Positions 37,718-49,081 of a stretch of 64,000 nt of DNA are shown piece after piece. How positions within the stretch are numbered: the stretch's first letter is position 1; each line of letters opens with the position of its first letter. The position numbers and the translations under genes are program-made. The notes beneath the pieces were generated by a model, which saw nothing but the letters and a program-made list of their open reading frames with translations, did not search any database and was not told the DNA's origin. The DNA comes from Circinella umbellata (taxonomy: Eukaryota; Mucoromycota; Mucoromycetes; Mucorales; Lichtheimiaceae), in contig JAIWNF010000027.1 of NCBI GenBank assembly GCA_025093555.1, positions 496,001 through 560,000 on the forward strand, written 5' to 3'.

Positions 37718-40064
37718 TTATGGACGATAAATGAATTGTAAATCTTCTTTATCTGTAAGGTCTATGGGTTGGTTTCCATCGGTTGTAAAAGTGGATGATG
37801 CATTTTCATTTTTAAGTTGTTGTCGATATCGATTATCACGAACACATGTCCATCTTGCATACAAAAATAAAATGGCTGAAATAAGCATTGATGCCATATA
37901 AATACTCATTCCTGTTAAATAACGTGGAGCTGAGAGCATAATGATAACGATAAATGAACAGGTCACCAAGAAAAAAAAATTGAGTAAATGTAATAATATA
38001 GTTGAGCAAAGATGATAAGAATATTAATAATGTATAAAAAAAAAGTATTATATTTTGAATATGAGTTATATTTACCTTCATGTGGAAAAATTAATAATGG
38101 GCCAGTAAAATTTCCAAGACAATAAGCAACGAGATAGGATCCATTGTAAAAAACCTTTTTTGTGTATCCACTAACATTACTGGATATAGATGATAAGACA
38201 ATTGTAGATACTCCATCAATGGTAGCTAAAAAGATACCAATAAGCATATAACCACCTTCAGGAAGCAGAGTAAGAAGTAGAACACCAATAAAGGTAATAC
38301 AACACATGAATGCACCAACGTAATTGTTTGTATTAAACCGACGACTTAGATAAACAGAAATTGTAACAAGTATAATAGCAGTTACTCCAGTAGGAATATT
38401 TAATAAAATAGACTCCATATTCTAAGTTTTTTTTTTCGTGTAAACATGTATATACATATAAAAAAATGACCAAAAATATATATTATTTAATACTATGAGT
38501 TTCAAGTGACCAATGGTATCCTGCCCTATTCTACTCTATTTTTCAATATATATGTAATAATTTAAAAGTTGCATGAATATATATACTTACTGAGAATCCC
38601 ATACTTTTTATAATTGTAGTACTGAATATAGTTACACATCCATTTATAAGATGAGTCAAAAAACTAATCCACATATAACAATAAAACCTTGCTTCCCGTA
38701 AAGCTTCAAATATATGATTCCATTTAATTATTTCACTTTTTACAACGGTATTATCACGTATTCTATCTTCCACAATATCCATTTCAACCGTTGTCAATCT
38801 GTACCATCGTGATTTTGCTCTATCAGGTAAAATTAAAAATGTGATGATACCCACCATGACAGTAATGCTACCCAATATAGTCATACACCTATAATATAAT
38901 ATATAAAATATTTTACTACATATTAGTCAAAAAAGAATCTATATGGGGGGGGGTTCCTTTATCATCCCCCATCGTCTTCTTTGTTATTGAAATACAACTA
39001 TTCTTACCATTTCCATCCACTTATTCCGTTAACATCATTTAAACTCAAGAATCCGAAACCAATTAATCCTCCTATAGCTGTACCAAAATCATTGGTACAT
39101 AACATAATACCGAATAAAGTAACTTGTTCACCACCACTACGACGATACACCGTACTAATTAATAATTGTAAACCTAGTATTACGTACCGAAATAAAAAAT
39201 AATTGATGCGTTGATGCATATGTGTTGCATAAGTAATTAAAACTACATTTTAACTTGATTTGTAATACAAACAAACAAGAGAGACAAACATGGATAAGCG
39301 GCTGCTTCAAAAAAACCTTGTAAAAATCGAAGTATAAGTAATTGATGAAAATTTTTTGCCAATGAAGTACATATAAGAACTATCCCCCATAAAGTTAAAC
39401 ATGTTCCTAAATATTTTGATATTGAAAATCGTTGTAAAAAATATTGGTTTGGAATCTATCATAGCGTATTAAAAAAACCAGTTTATATGAACATTTTTAT
39501 TAATAGAGAAAAAGAACAAGGCTCCAATGACACTTAATTTCAATTGTATTGTAAGACGCACTCATCATTTTACCTGAAATAACAAGTATCCAAGATAGAA
39601 TATTGCTCCCAACCAACTAAGATCTCTAGATGTTGTATTTGTATCTTCATAAAATCCCATAGTAACAGAATAATTTAAAGATATTTTATCCAAATACTAA
39701 ATAAATCAATTCAATAATGATATTTGATTCAGGGTGAAGTCGTAAGTATTATATGAAAAGTTGAGGGCAATCATACGTATACTATATATATATATATATA
39801 CACACAACAAAATGAACTCTTTTATTTTTATTTTTTCGTACGACTTACTTGAAGAAAAGTAATGGCACATATAAATGGAACTGTTGTTAAATTGATTTTT
39901 CGTAAAAGTCTTTTTTCTTCTGGAGTATAAATGAATTTAGATTGTTTTTTTATTTCACCATCGCTATTATTATTGGTTGGGTCCTCATCATTTGTTTCTA
40001 ATATCAAATCATTTCCATGTTGTCTTTTTTCAGTATGACTTTCCATAGATATGGATTTCTTCAT
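37718..40064 (-). CDS. Dal5-like MFS transporter (copy D)
   Basis: Seven exons (40064-39849, 39696-39574, 39455-39290, 39173-39008, 38888-38591, 38421-38076, 37929-37718) give 508 aa. The N-terminus FIYTPEEKRLLRKINLTT leads into YLDKISLNYSVTMGFYEDTN, IFYLGYLLFQIPNQYFLQRF and GFFEAAAYP. Exon 5 is almost the same protein as in copy C, and NNVSGYTKKVFYNGSYLVAY follows. The C-terminus PIDLTDKEDLQFIYRP matches copy E rather than copy C (DLRFLYRP). The gene therefore looks mosaic: body and promoter like C, tail and 3' flank like E. The exon 3 donor is GTTTGT, again not the usual GTAWGT. Function as for copy C. Confidence 0.85.
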
Positions 40065-40762
40065 TATGATGGTGTAACTTTAAGGTCAATAAATAAAAAA
40101 TCAGTGTAAGGGAAAAATATATATAAAAAAAAAAGGAAGATTTGTTCAGTACACACAGCAACCTTTATTTTTTGATTTATGCACAATTTGTTTTATATAT
40201 AATCTCAGATGATAATACCATTAAAGATTGAAAAAACAAATTGTCCCTGCGGCGATGTTCAAACAAACAAACAAACAAAAAACCATAAGCTCTGCTTTTT
40301 TTTATATGCACAAAAGAGTGTCATACTTATGTGGCGTTCCAAGAAGATAGAAGAGCCGAAATTGTCCTATTCTCTCCGTAAAAAGAAAAAAAAATGCCTC
40401 CCTAAAAAATAAATATATAGACTTTATTTCATAAACAAGAATAAGAATATCAGAAAGTTCAAATATATAGCTTTATCTTTTATAAGGCAAAAAAAAAGGT
40501 TGCAGCCTCACCATGAAAGATATTCTAGTTCAAGAGAAAAAATAATGTTTACTTTCCTATTGTCAACACCATCCCATGATTATCTTGTTTATATATAAGC
40601 TTTTATTTAGAATGGTATGTTATCATCAACTTTTTACAATTTTTTTTCTTTAGTTATAGATATATAATAGTAAATATATACTCGTTACAAAATAATAATA
40701 ATAATTGGGAGGGGGAGGGTAAGGGTAAGGTAAAATCTTAAATGGGTATATTTTTATGTCTA
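40065..40762. other. spacer between MFS copies D and E
   Basis: About 700 bases hold the copy D promoter (block conserved with copy C at ~40331-40369) and the copy E 3' flank. The latter has a GGGAGGGGGAGGG purine tract near 40707-40720 that is echoed near 37638. No gene is seen. Confidence 0.6.
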
Positions 40763-42879
40763 TTATGGACGGTAAATGAATTGTAAATCTTCTTTATCTG
40801 TAAGGTCTATGGGTTGATTTTCATCAGTTGTAAAAGAGGGTAATCCATCTTCATTTTTAAGTTGTTGTCGATATCGATTATCACGAACATAGGTCCATCG
40901 AGCAAATAAAAATAAAAGTCCTGAAACTATGGCAGCAATCATATATCCAATCATACCAGAAGTATATCGAGGTGCTATGTCATTTAAAATATAATAACAA
41001 TGGATGAATATTTTTAAAAATTTAATGTTATCTCTCTATATAAAAAAAAGCTTATAATCATTTTTTTTTCTGTTGCGAATTTTACCTTGATTTTCTATCA
41101 TCATAAGAGGACCTGTGAAATTTCCAAGACAATAGGCAACAAGATAAGCGCCATTATAAAACACTTTTTTTGTATATCCACTCACATTATTTCCAATAAC
41201 GGATAAAACAATGGCAGATCCAGGATTTGTCGTAGCTAATAATATACCACTTAACATAGCTCCACCGATGGGTAATACAGTTAAAAGTAACATGGCAACA
41301 AATGTAATGATACACATAAATGCACCCACATAATTATTTTCATTAAAATGACGACTAAGAAAAACAGCTAATAAAACCAAAAACATTGCCATGAAACCCG
41401 ATGGAATATTCAATAAAATGGATTGCATAGTCTAATATATATAAACATATAAATAATGACAGTTAATTATTATTATTATTATTATTTGTTGTTACCATAA
41501 AATTGACAATAACCTTTCAAAACAAATGAATACTACTTACTGAAAATCCCATATTTTTAATAATTGTTGTACTAAATATACTTGTACATCCATTGACTAA
41601 ATGTAATAAAAAGCATATAATCATATAACAATAAAATCGAACTTCTTTTAAAGCTTCCCAAATATGATTTAATTTAATCACTTTATTTTGAACGACTTTG
41701 TTATCGTTCATTCGATCTTTTACAATTTCATGTTCTTCTGGTGTCAATCGATACCATCTTGAATTTGTTTTGTCAGGTAAAAAGAAAAATGTTAAAGCGC
41801 CCACACCGACTGTTGTGCTTCCCAATATAATCATACACCTATATAAGTAATATAGATGACATTTAGTTTGCTTTACATTGACGTCTTATTTATAAACTAC
41901 TTACCATTTCCATGAACTTAAACCATAAAGTCCATTTAAACTGAGAAAACCGAAACCAATTAATCCACCAAGGGCAATACCCAAATTGTTACTACACATT
42001 AATATACCATATAAAATAACTTGTTCTTTTCGTCGATAAATAATACTAATAAGTAATTGTATACCTAAGTCACAAGAGATGAAATTAATATATAGTTAGC
42101 GGTTCAATATGTATCTCTACTTTATCAAATAAATTTTATACACTCTTTTCATAAATGTGTTAATATCTATATATATACATACATGGATAAGCAGATGCTT
42201 CAAAAAATCCTTGTAAAAATCGTAATGCAAGTAATTGAGGAAAAGTCTGTGCTAATGGAGTACATCCAAGTACAATACCCCATAAAACAAGACATGTTCC
42301 CAAATACTTTGACATTGGAAACCATTGTAAACAATATTGATTCGGAATCTAAAAATCAGTATGTTATATAGATAAATAAATAAAGGATTGTTTGAGTAAA
42401 CAGATACGACCCCCCCCCGAATAACTACAATCATCATCTAATTACTATTGTAAGATTCTATTTACCTGAAATAAAAAATATCCTAAATAAAAAATGGAAC
42501 CAAGCCAACTAAATTCGGATCCATTAATTCCAGTATCTTCAAATAATCCCAAAACAGCCGAAAAATTTAATGCCACTTTATCCAAATACTATGAAAAGAC
42601 AGTAAGTTAAATAAATAGTACATCATTTAATATGATCTTATTACTTACTTGAAGAAATACAACAGCAAATATAAATGGTATTGTTGTCATATTTATTTTT
42701 TTAAGTAATTTTTTTTCTTCTGGAGTATAAATAAATTTTTCATCATCATCTTCGTTTTTAATTTGGTTATTATTATCACCATGACGTCCATTGTCTTGTT
42801 TATCTTCATCTTTTATATAATTCATGATAGACGTTTTGTATTGGCCCTCTTCTTCATTATAATCTGTTTCGACTTTCAT
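40763..42879 (-). CDS. Dal5-like MFS transporter (copy E)
   Basis: Seven exons (42879-42649, 42588-42466, 42348-42183, 42064-41905, 41838-41541, 41431-41086, 40974-40763) give 511 aa. An acidic, polar N-terminus precedes KFIYTPEEKKLLKKINMTTI, then YLDKVALNFSAVLGLFEDTG and WLGSIFYLGYFLFQ. RWYRLTPEEHEIVKDRMNDN follows, then NNVSGYTKKVFYNGAYLVAY and the tail DLTDKEDLQFIYRP. Exon 4 is 160 bases as in copies B and F, whereas C and D have 166. Splice sites are canonical, with GTATGT after exon 3. E is probably closer to the ancestral form than C or D. The predicted role is plasma-membrane organic anion or ureide import, inferred from family. Confidence 0.86.
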
Positions 42880-42955
42880 TGTTGATAAAAAAAAATTATG
42901 GTTCGTTCCGTTTTTCTGTACTTTCTATACAATTCAATATAAATATAAAAAGACC

Positions 42956-42987
<32 letters not shown>

Positions 42988-44028
42988 GAAAAAGTTATAA
43001 AAAGGGCGAAAAAAAAAACTTAAAAAAAATGGTGTTGAATAGAAGATGCACGCTTAGCAAAAAAACGTGAGTTAAACAAGGATTTTTTTTTTTACAAAAG
43101 TACATGTCCGAATATGCATCATGTAATGCAACGTATACTCTGCAGATAAATGCACCCTATTTTATTATCCAAAGTAAATAAATAAATGATAATGACCAAA
43201 AGGAAAAAATTCTTTTTTTTTTAATGTTTATTTATTTATGGAAGATATATGTTTTTTTTTGTATACGTATCTAATAAAACAGGCTCTTTTCTAATATGTA
43301 AGTATAATGTTAATATGTATTATATGAAAAGAAAAATATTTATTATTATTGACAATGATGTGGCGTTAATGAGGTATACAACACTTTTGTCTCTTAAAAA
43401 CAAACATAATAGATTGTCTATAAATATTTACCAAAACTATTAAAATTCGTTAAAAAGTATATTGGTAGAAACATAAATAAAATAACATTTTTAATAGTCT
43501 TTTTTTTAAGTACGTAATCATAAAACGAATTTATAGTTTTTCTTGATTCATTTGATATGTAAAACGTGATTAATTATTATTAGTAATATATATATATATA
43601 TATTTCTACGTACGTACGTACTGATGTAGTTGTTTTTAAAAATATATATTCATTAATCAAAGTAAATAAATAATAATGTTTTGAATACAAATTTTTACTC
43701 ATTACTATAAGAAAAATGAATAAATGGATAAATATCATAATAATAACCACTTGTGTATTTAATATAAATCACTTTTCTCTATTCAACTCTCCACCTGAAT
43801 ATGTATCCAAACTTCATTTGATGAAAAAAAAAAGTGTTGTGATTATTTAAGGCTAATAATAGACAAAAAAAAAACGATTGGCTTAACATATAATGGTTTA
43901 TATGTATGTACATCTAAACTACATTACATCTCCCCCCCCCCTTTCTTCCAAAAATCAAACAAAAATTTAGTAAGGTGTTTCAAAAATAATCCGGATTATG
44001 ATTGTAAAGAGTATTGGCTCAAAAACTT

Positions 44029-44063
<35 letters not shown>

Positions 44064-44562
44064 AATCAATCAAATATAAAATGTCGTCATGAATTTTTTT
44101 TTTCAAAAGGGGGAGGTTTATGCATAATTGTATGCACACATATACACTTTTTTGTTGTAAACAACTCAAAGTTTATAAAGTAAAAAAAAGGGGGAGGGGG
44201 TTTAGCTGTAAGAATCTTAAATATAGGTAAAAAAAAGGGGTCTAATTATATGAAAACCAGATGAAATCATTATCGTTATTTCTTTCAATGTAATGATGAC
44301 TTTAAGATATAAATTGGAAAAATTGGTGTGTGTGTTAAGAAATGAATATATACGTAAATATATCAATAAAAAGAGAGATTATTATTATTATGTATTATAG
44401 GAATCCATAATATAAACAAAAATTTTATTAGTTTAAAATAAATTATATAATATAAAGTTGTTGTGCGTATAAATATAATTCCTTAGTGGAATGGGTTAAT
44501 AAATTACATAGACAATGGAAGAAAAGAAGAATTAGTTCCCCGAACTAGTAAAATGAGTATTC
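42880..44562. other. 1.7-kb low-complexity spacer, no gene
   Basis: It is dominated by A/T homopolymers, a long A-run near 42957-42978, a TG microsatellite (44032-44062) and G- or C-runs. Short open frames here are composition artefacts. It includes the copy E promoter and the phosphatase copy 2 3' flank. Confidence 0.6.
44032..44062. repeat. TG dinucleotide microsatellite
   Basis: About 15 TG units in the spacer 3' of the second alkaline phosphatase gene. Confidence 0.85.
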
Positions 44563-47095
44563 TTATTTTTCATGTTTAGAAGGACGTTGTAAATCTAAAG
44601 CTTCAGTCAAACCATAAAATACATTCCAATTTTCAATTGTCTTTTTGAAATTATCAGAACCAGGTCCATTGGAATAAATAAAGACATCAGCCATAGAATG
44701 AACACCTTGATCATTACCAATAGGAAGATTACCGTTGTAATGTAAACCCTCTATTATAATCACCCCCCCCAATAAATTAATTCATTAGTTTTCCTAATCC
44801 AATTTTGTTAACAAGAAAGAAAGGGGATACTTTACTGCCATATTTTCCAGCTTGATCTTTTTTGTTTGCAATATAACCATTGTGGCCATCACTCACAGAA
44901 GGTTCACGAGGTCCAGTACTAGATAAAGCAAAAGCTTCATAATGATCAGGATAATTATTTGTACCAGCAGCTAAAGTAATCTTGGGATTCCAATTATCAG
45001 GGAAACCATCATTGTCATTATCAAAATAACCAGGCCATCCAGAAGCAGCATAAAGACCAATAGAATTACGCATATCTTTGTTAGAATCATGTTCAGCCAT
45101 ATATTTTTGATCCACTGAACCAAACACATCAAATGCATGAGAATGATCCGCTGTAAATATAATTAAAGTATCTTCAAATTCATCATTTTTCTAAAAAAAA
45201 ATAATGAAAAAAAAGTTGTTGGTTTAAGTATAGATATATATCTTTCAGACCATTTTTTTTTTTAAAGAAATGTTTTTACCTTGAGCCAATCAACGGTTTT
45301 TTGAATGGTAACATCCATTTCAATTAAATCAGCCCAAGCACGATTAAAATCCAAAGGATGAAGTTTTTTATCAACAGAAGCAGCTTCAGACATTAAAAAG
45401 AAACCATCTTTACCACCACGTTTTTTTAAAACTTCAAGTGCTTTAATGGTCATATCTTCTAAACCAGGTTGATCAATTCCTAAAGCATCATTACCACTTA
45501 AATCAGGAGCAGCACCATTACCAACGGTATTATTATTAAAAATATTACGTTCCATCCATCTAATGAAATTATACCCATTGTTATTAGTTACACAAAATCT
45601 TATATATATATCAAAAGAATAATAATACATACACATCAAGATTACCAGTACGGAAAGCACCTAATAATTTATCATTATCGTGATAATTATTTAAATCCTT
45701 CTTATTCAAAACAATTTGATAACCAAATTCTTTTTCCAAAAGATCATAATAATTGGTTTGATTCAATGCTTCTTCTCCTTTAAAATATTCAGCTCCACCA
45801 GCAAGCCAAACATCAGGAACAACAGCATCTACCCAATCAGGTACACCATGCACCAATTGATCCACAATATGAGCAGATTCACCACGTTCGCGTGTATGAG
45901 TATAAAAAGCAGCAGGTGTAGCATCTTGACCAGCAGCAGTCGTAACAACACCTACAGCTTTACCAGGTTGACGACGACGAATTAATTCAGTGATTAATTC
46001 AACTTTAGGATCATCAAAAGGATCTTTAGAAGAATCAGCATAAACACCAAGTGCACTGACACTCCCCTTATGACCTGTTGCATAAGCAGAAGCTGAATTG
46101 GCAGAATCAGTCACTAAACCATCCACAGAATTCGTCAAGACATGACCCAAATTATCAAAATGTTCAAAGGATAACAAATCATGATATTTTCCAGAAGTAT
46201 GTTTACGCGCTAAAGCACGAGCAGCAGTAATCATCTAATAGAAATAAAAAAAAAAAGTTTTAGTTTTGTTAGAAAAAAAAAGAAAAGAAAAAGGAAGATA
46301 CATCATTCTACTTTTTTCTTTACACTTACACCAATATTACAACCATCAGCAATAAAAAGAATAGCATTCTTTGCCTTCTTTTTTGGTTTCTTGGGCTATT
46401 ATTTTATCAATTTGTTTTTAAGAAAATAAGTTATTATTATTTCATTTTATTCATCTCAAACAACAACCAAGAGACTTACCTCAATGACAGTATAACGAAC
46501 AGTATAACCTTCTTTTGGACCATATTGTACAGAAACATCATAAGTACCAGGTTTATCAAATTTAAGTTTACGCCAAATACGTGAAGTAACAGCAACAGGA
46601 ACAGGAGCCACATCGTCTGAAACAACCGATTCAATCGTATTAGCCCATTCAAAATCCCAATTTTCTAAAGCAGGTGTTTCTTCAAAATTGAAAAATTGAT
46701 CTACATCCACCCATGGACCATTATTTCTTCTTACAGTTGTCTTGAAATTTTCATAAGGTTCAACTGTTTTGTTTGTAAAAGAAGTATCATAAGCATGTAA
46801 TTCTACACGTAAATCAAAGTAGGAACCAGGAATAAATTGAGATCTACATATCATATTTATATATTTTTTATTAAAATTAAATTTTATGTGTATAAAAGTA
46901 ATGTAAATTCTATGTTGGAACTTACAAATCAGGAGGGAAAACACAACTATGTTCATCAGGACAAGCACCAAGACGTGGATATTGACCTTCAGGATCTGGA
47001 TTTAACTTGTAAGATTGGGGTCGACCAGCGAATACCAAAGTAGAAGAATAAGCTAATGCCAAAGAGGCAATAGTATAAAGACTTGTTAACTTCAT
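44563..47095 (-). CDS. alkaline phosphatase, secreted (copy 2, 7 exons)
   Basis: Exons: 47095-46926, 46843-46480, 46395-46330, 46234-45633, 45559-45280, 45190-44836 and 44750-44563, giving 674 aa. The signal peptide is MKLTSLYTIASLALAYS followed by a short hydrophobic run. Catalytic motifs are conserved: LFIADGC, VTDSANSAS (nucleophile Ser about 244), EAASVDKKLH, FTADHSHAF and VHSMADVFIYSNGPGSD. It is a full-length paralogue of the gene at 16985-20154. The shared splice sites fall at matching codons and phases; five introns present in copy 1 are missing here. Codon choice looks more biased (frequent GCT, GGT, ACT), which in fungi often goes with high expression. A CACGTT sequence lies ~185 bases upstream of the ATG. 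The likely role is extracellular phosphate scavenging. Confidence 0.88.
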
Positions 47096-47533
47096 CTTTT
47101 TTTTTAAGATTTATAATAATGAAAGAAAACGAAACCAAAACTTCTTTTAACTTTTTACTCTTTTTTATATATGATAAAAAAACATTAAAATCTATAGTTG
47201 TTACACAAGATTTTTTTTTTTTTGGTTTACTAGAAAATGTTTGATCAATTTGTTATTGACGGTGCCTGTTATTATGTCCACGTTGGCGTCCGTTGATCTA
47301 TACACTATTAGCATTTTTCATTTAAGGTTACACTCGAATTGACCATGCGCCATTTATGCATCATTTCGTTGGATCGGGATTTTTTTTCCCGATTTTTTGA
47401 AATAAACCGACTTTTTTTTTTTTTTTTTTTATTCTTTTCGCTTTCATTGGTAACCAAGAAGTATATTAATATAGAAACCAAAGAAACTTTCTTTTTTTTT
47501 TTATTCTGTATCATAGATAACGTTCGTGATATA
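47096..47533. other. promoter region of alkaline phosphatase copy 2
   Basis: About 440 bases reach the left end of the Tc1-like element. It includes long T-runs (for example 47411-47430) and one CACGTT at 47279-47284, a Pho4-type half-consensus in yeast. No gene is present. Confidence 0.45.
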
Positions 47534-49003
47534 CAGTCACTTCAGAAAGTAAAAGTCGCTAATTTTTGAGTTTATCCAATTAAATTTCTTGGTACTGTAT
47601 CAATTTTTTTTAAGAAAAGGGAACGGGGACGAATTTCTGTGTCCATTTTACTTTCTTCTTCCCTATTTATAATTTATTTTACAGATATTGAAGATGAGTA
47701 AAACAATTTTTTTATGAGGCATGTTATTGATGAGAATGGAGTTGAGATGGATTGTTGTTGATGAGGAACTATTCGCTATTAAAACAATAAGTTCTCGTAC
47801 TCAGTTCGTAATGAATAAACCTTCGGAAAGACGTAACCCTGTAATGCATCCAGATATAGATAAGAGAAATAGTAAAGACATTTATATGGGACTATGAAAC
47901 AAGCGACGCTATACGGTTTATCCTGATGAAGACAAGACTAGATTTTTTCATTTAATTTTTTGAAAAAATTATATTGATGAGAACCCTTCTGCCGTTGTCA
48001 ATGAAGTGGTGGAAAGTTTGAAACAAAAACTTTGAAAGTCTTAACGTTTCTCGTACTACTGTTCACAACTTCATGACAGCTCGGTGCCATCTGTCAATTA
48101 AGCAAGCACAGTTTCATCCTGTGGGAAAGGAACAGTGAGGATAAGATTCAGCAAAGATACGACTGGGTCCAAAACTGACAACAAATTGTGTTTTTTTTTT
48201 ATGAATCAGCCTTTCACATTAATTTGAAACGGGGTACGACTTGTTCAAACAAAGGCATTCCTACAATAGTTACAATGCCTACAACGAAAGCAAACGCAAC
48301 ATCGATTTTAGATCCAATAGCTGCAAATGGCCTAACTAATGTTAGCTTGTGAGTTCCAAAGTTTATCAAAAGGAGAAAGCTTGGACGTAGAATTGATGGT
48401 TATAGCACAGGGACAGTGACAGGCCATTATCTAAGCTTTGTAAAGGCTACTCTCGACAAAATGGACAAAATATTCCGAGATGAAGGGACACTACCTTATC
48501 ATGGATAATTCTTCTTTTCACAACTCAGCAGATATTGGTAAGTATATCAATTCACGAGGATACAGATTCCTCCCTATTCTCCTGAACTGAATCCAATTGA
48601 GCAGTTCTGGTCAGTTGTCAAAAGAAAAGTTAAGCGAAATAATTTTTTGCAAAAAGAATCGCTAACAACTAGGATGAGTGAAGCATGCGATAGCTTGTGT
48701 TTGAGTGATTTCAAAAGCTTTGTTTCTCATTCTGTCAAATGCTTTGATAAATGTTTAAACAAGGAGAGATTATGAAGAGTTTTCTTTTTTTTTTTTTTTG
48801 GTGCAGGCTGTCTGTGCAGGCTGACTTTCTTTTTGTGTAAGCTATCTTTTTTAATTGGATAATTACTAAGCGACAACTAAAAATAAACGAAGTTCATGGC
48901 ACGTGAGCACGACTTGAATCATCGACATCATTGTTGAACGCACTTTTTTTTCTTACATGACATTAAACTCAAAGTCAGCGACTTTTACTTTCTGAAGTGA
49001 CTG
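47534..49003 (+). mobile_element. Tc1/mariner-family DNA transposon, defective
   Basis: The 1470-base element is bounded by ~40-base terminal inverted repeats. Left 47534-47573 begins CAGTCACTTCAGAAAGTAAA; right 48964-49003 is its near-exact reverse complement. Both ends are flanked by TA (47532-47533 and 49004-49005), the standard target duplication of this superfamily. Inside, on +, is a decayed DDE transposase with the diagnostic PPYSPELNPIEQFWS block. The well-kept ends suggest either recent insertion or a non-autonomous but mobilisable copy. It sits between the phosphatase promoter and the 3' end of the BI-1 gene and disrupts neither. Confidence 0.9.
47694..48775 (+). pseudogene. Tc1-like transposase, inactivated
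   Basis: Readable pieces include VSRTTVHNFM (DNA-binding part), YESAFHINLKRGTTC with the first catalytic-type region, SFVKATLDKMDKIFRDEG, and PPYSPELNPIEQFWSVVKRK close to the last acidic residue. Stops and frame shifts break it in several places (for example near 48139, 48350 and 48507). The last frame ends with TGA at 48773-48775. The start is uncertain; 47694 is only the first ATG after the left repeat. The remaining protein cannot be functional. Confidence 0.8.
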
Positions 49004-49081
49004 TAAAGATGTATCCATCATCAAAAAAAAATATATATTTATTCTGCATATTTCATTTTATTAATTATATTTCGGAGTTTT

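Noticed and set aside
43606..43622. Palindromic TACGTACGTAC run
   Set aside because: Short self-complementary tetranucleotide repeat; similar ACGTAC strings recur in the window and indicate no specific site.
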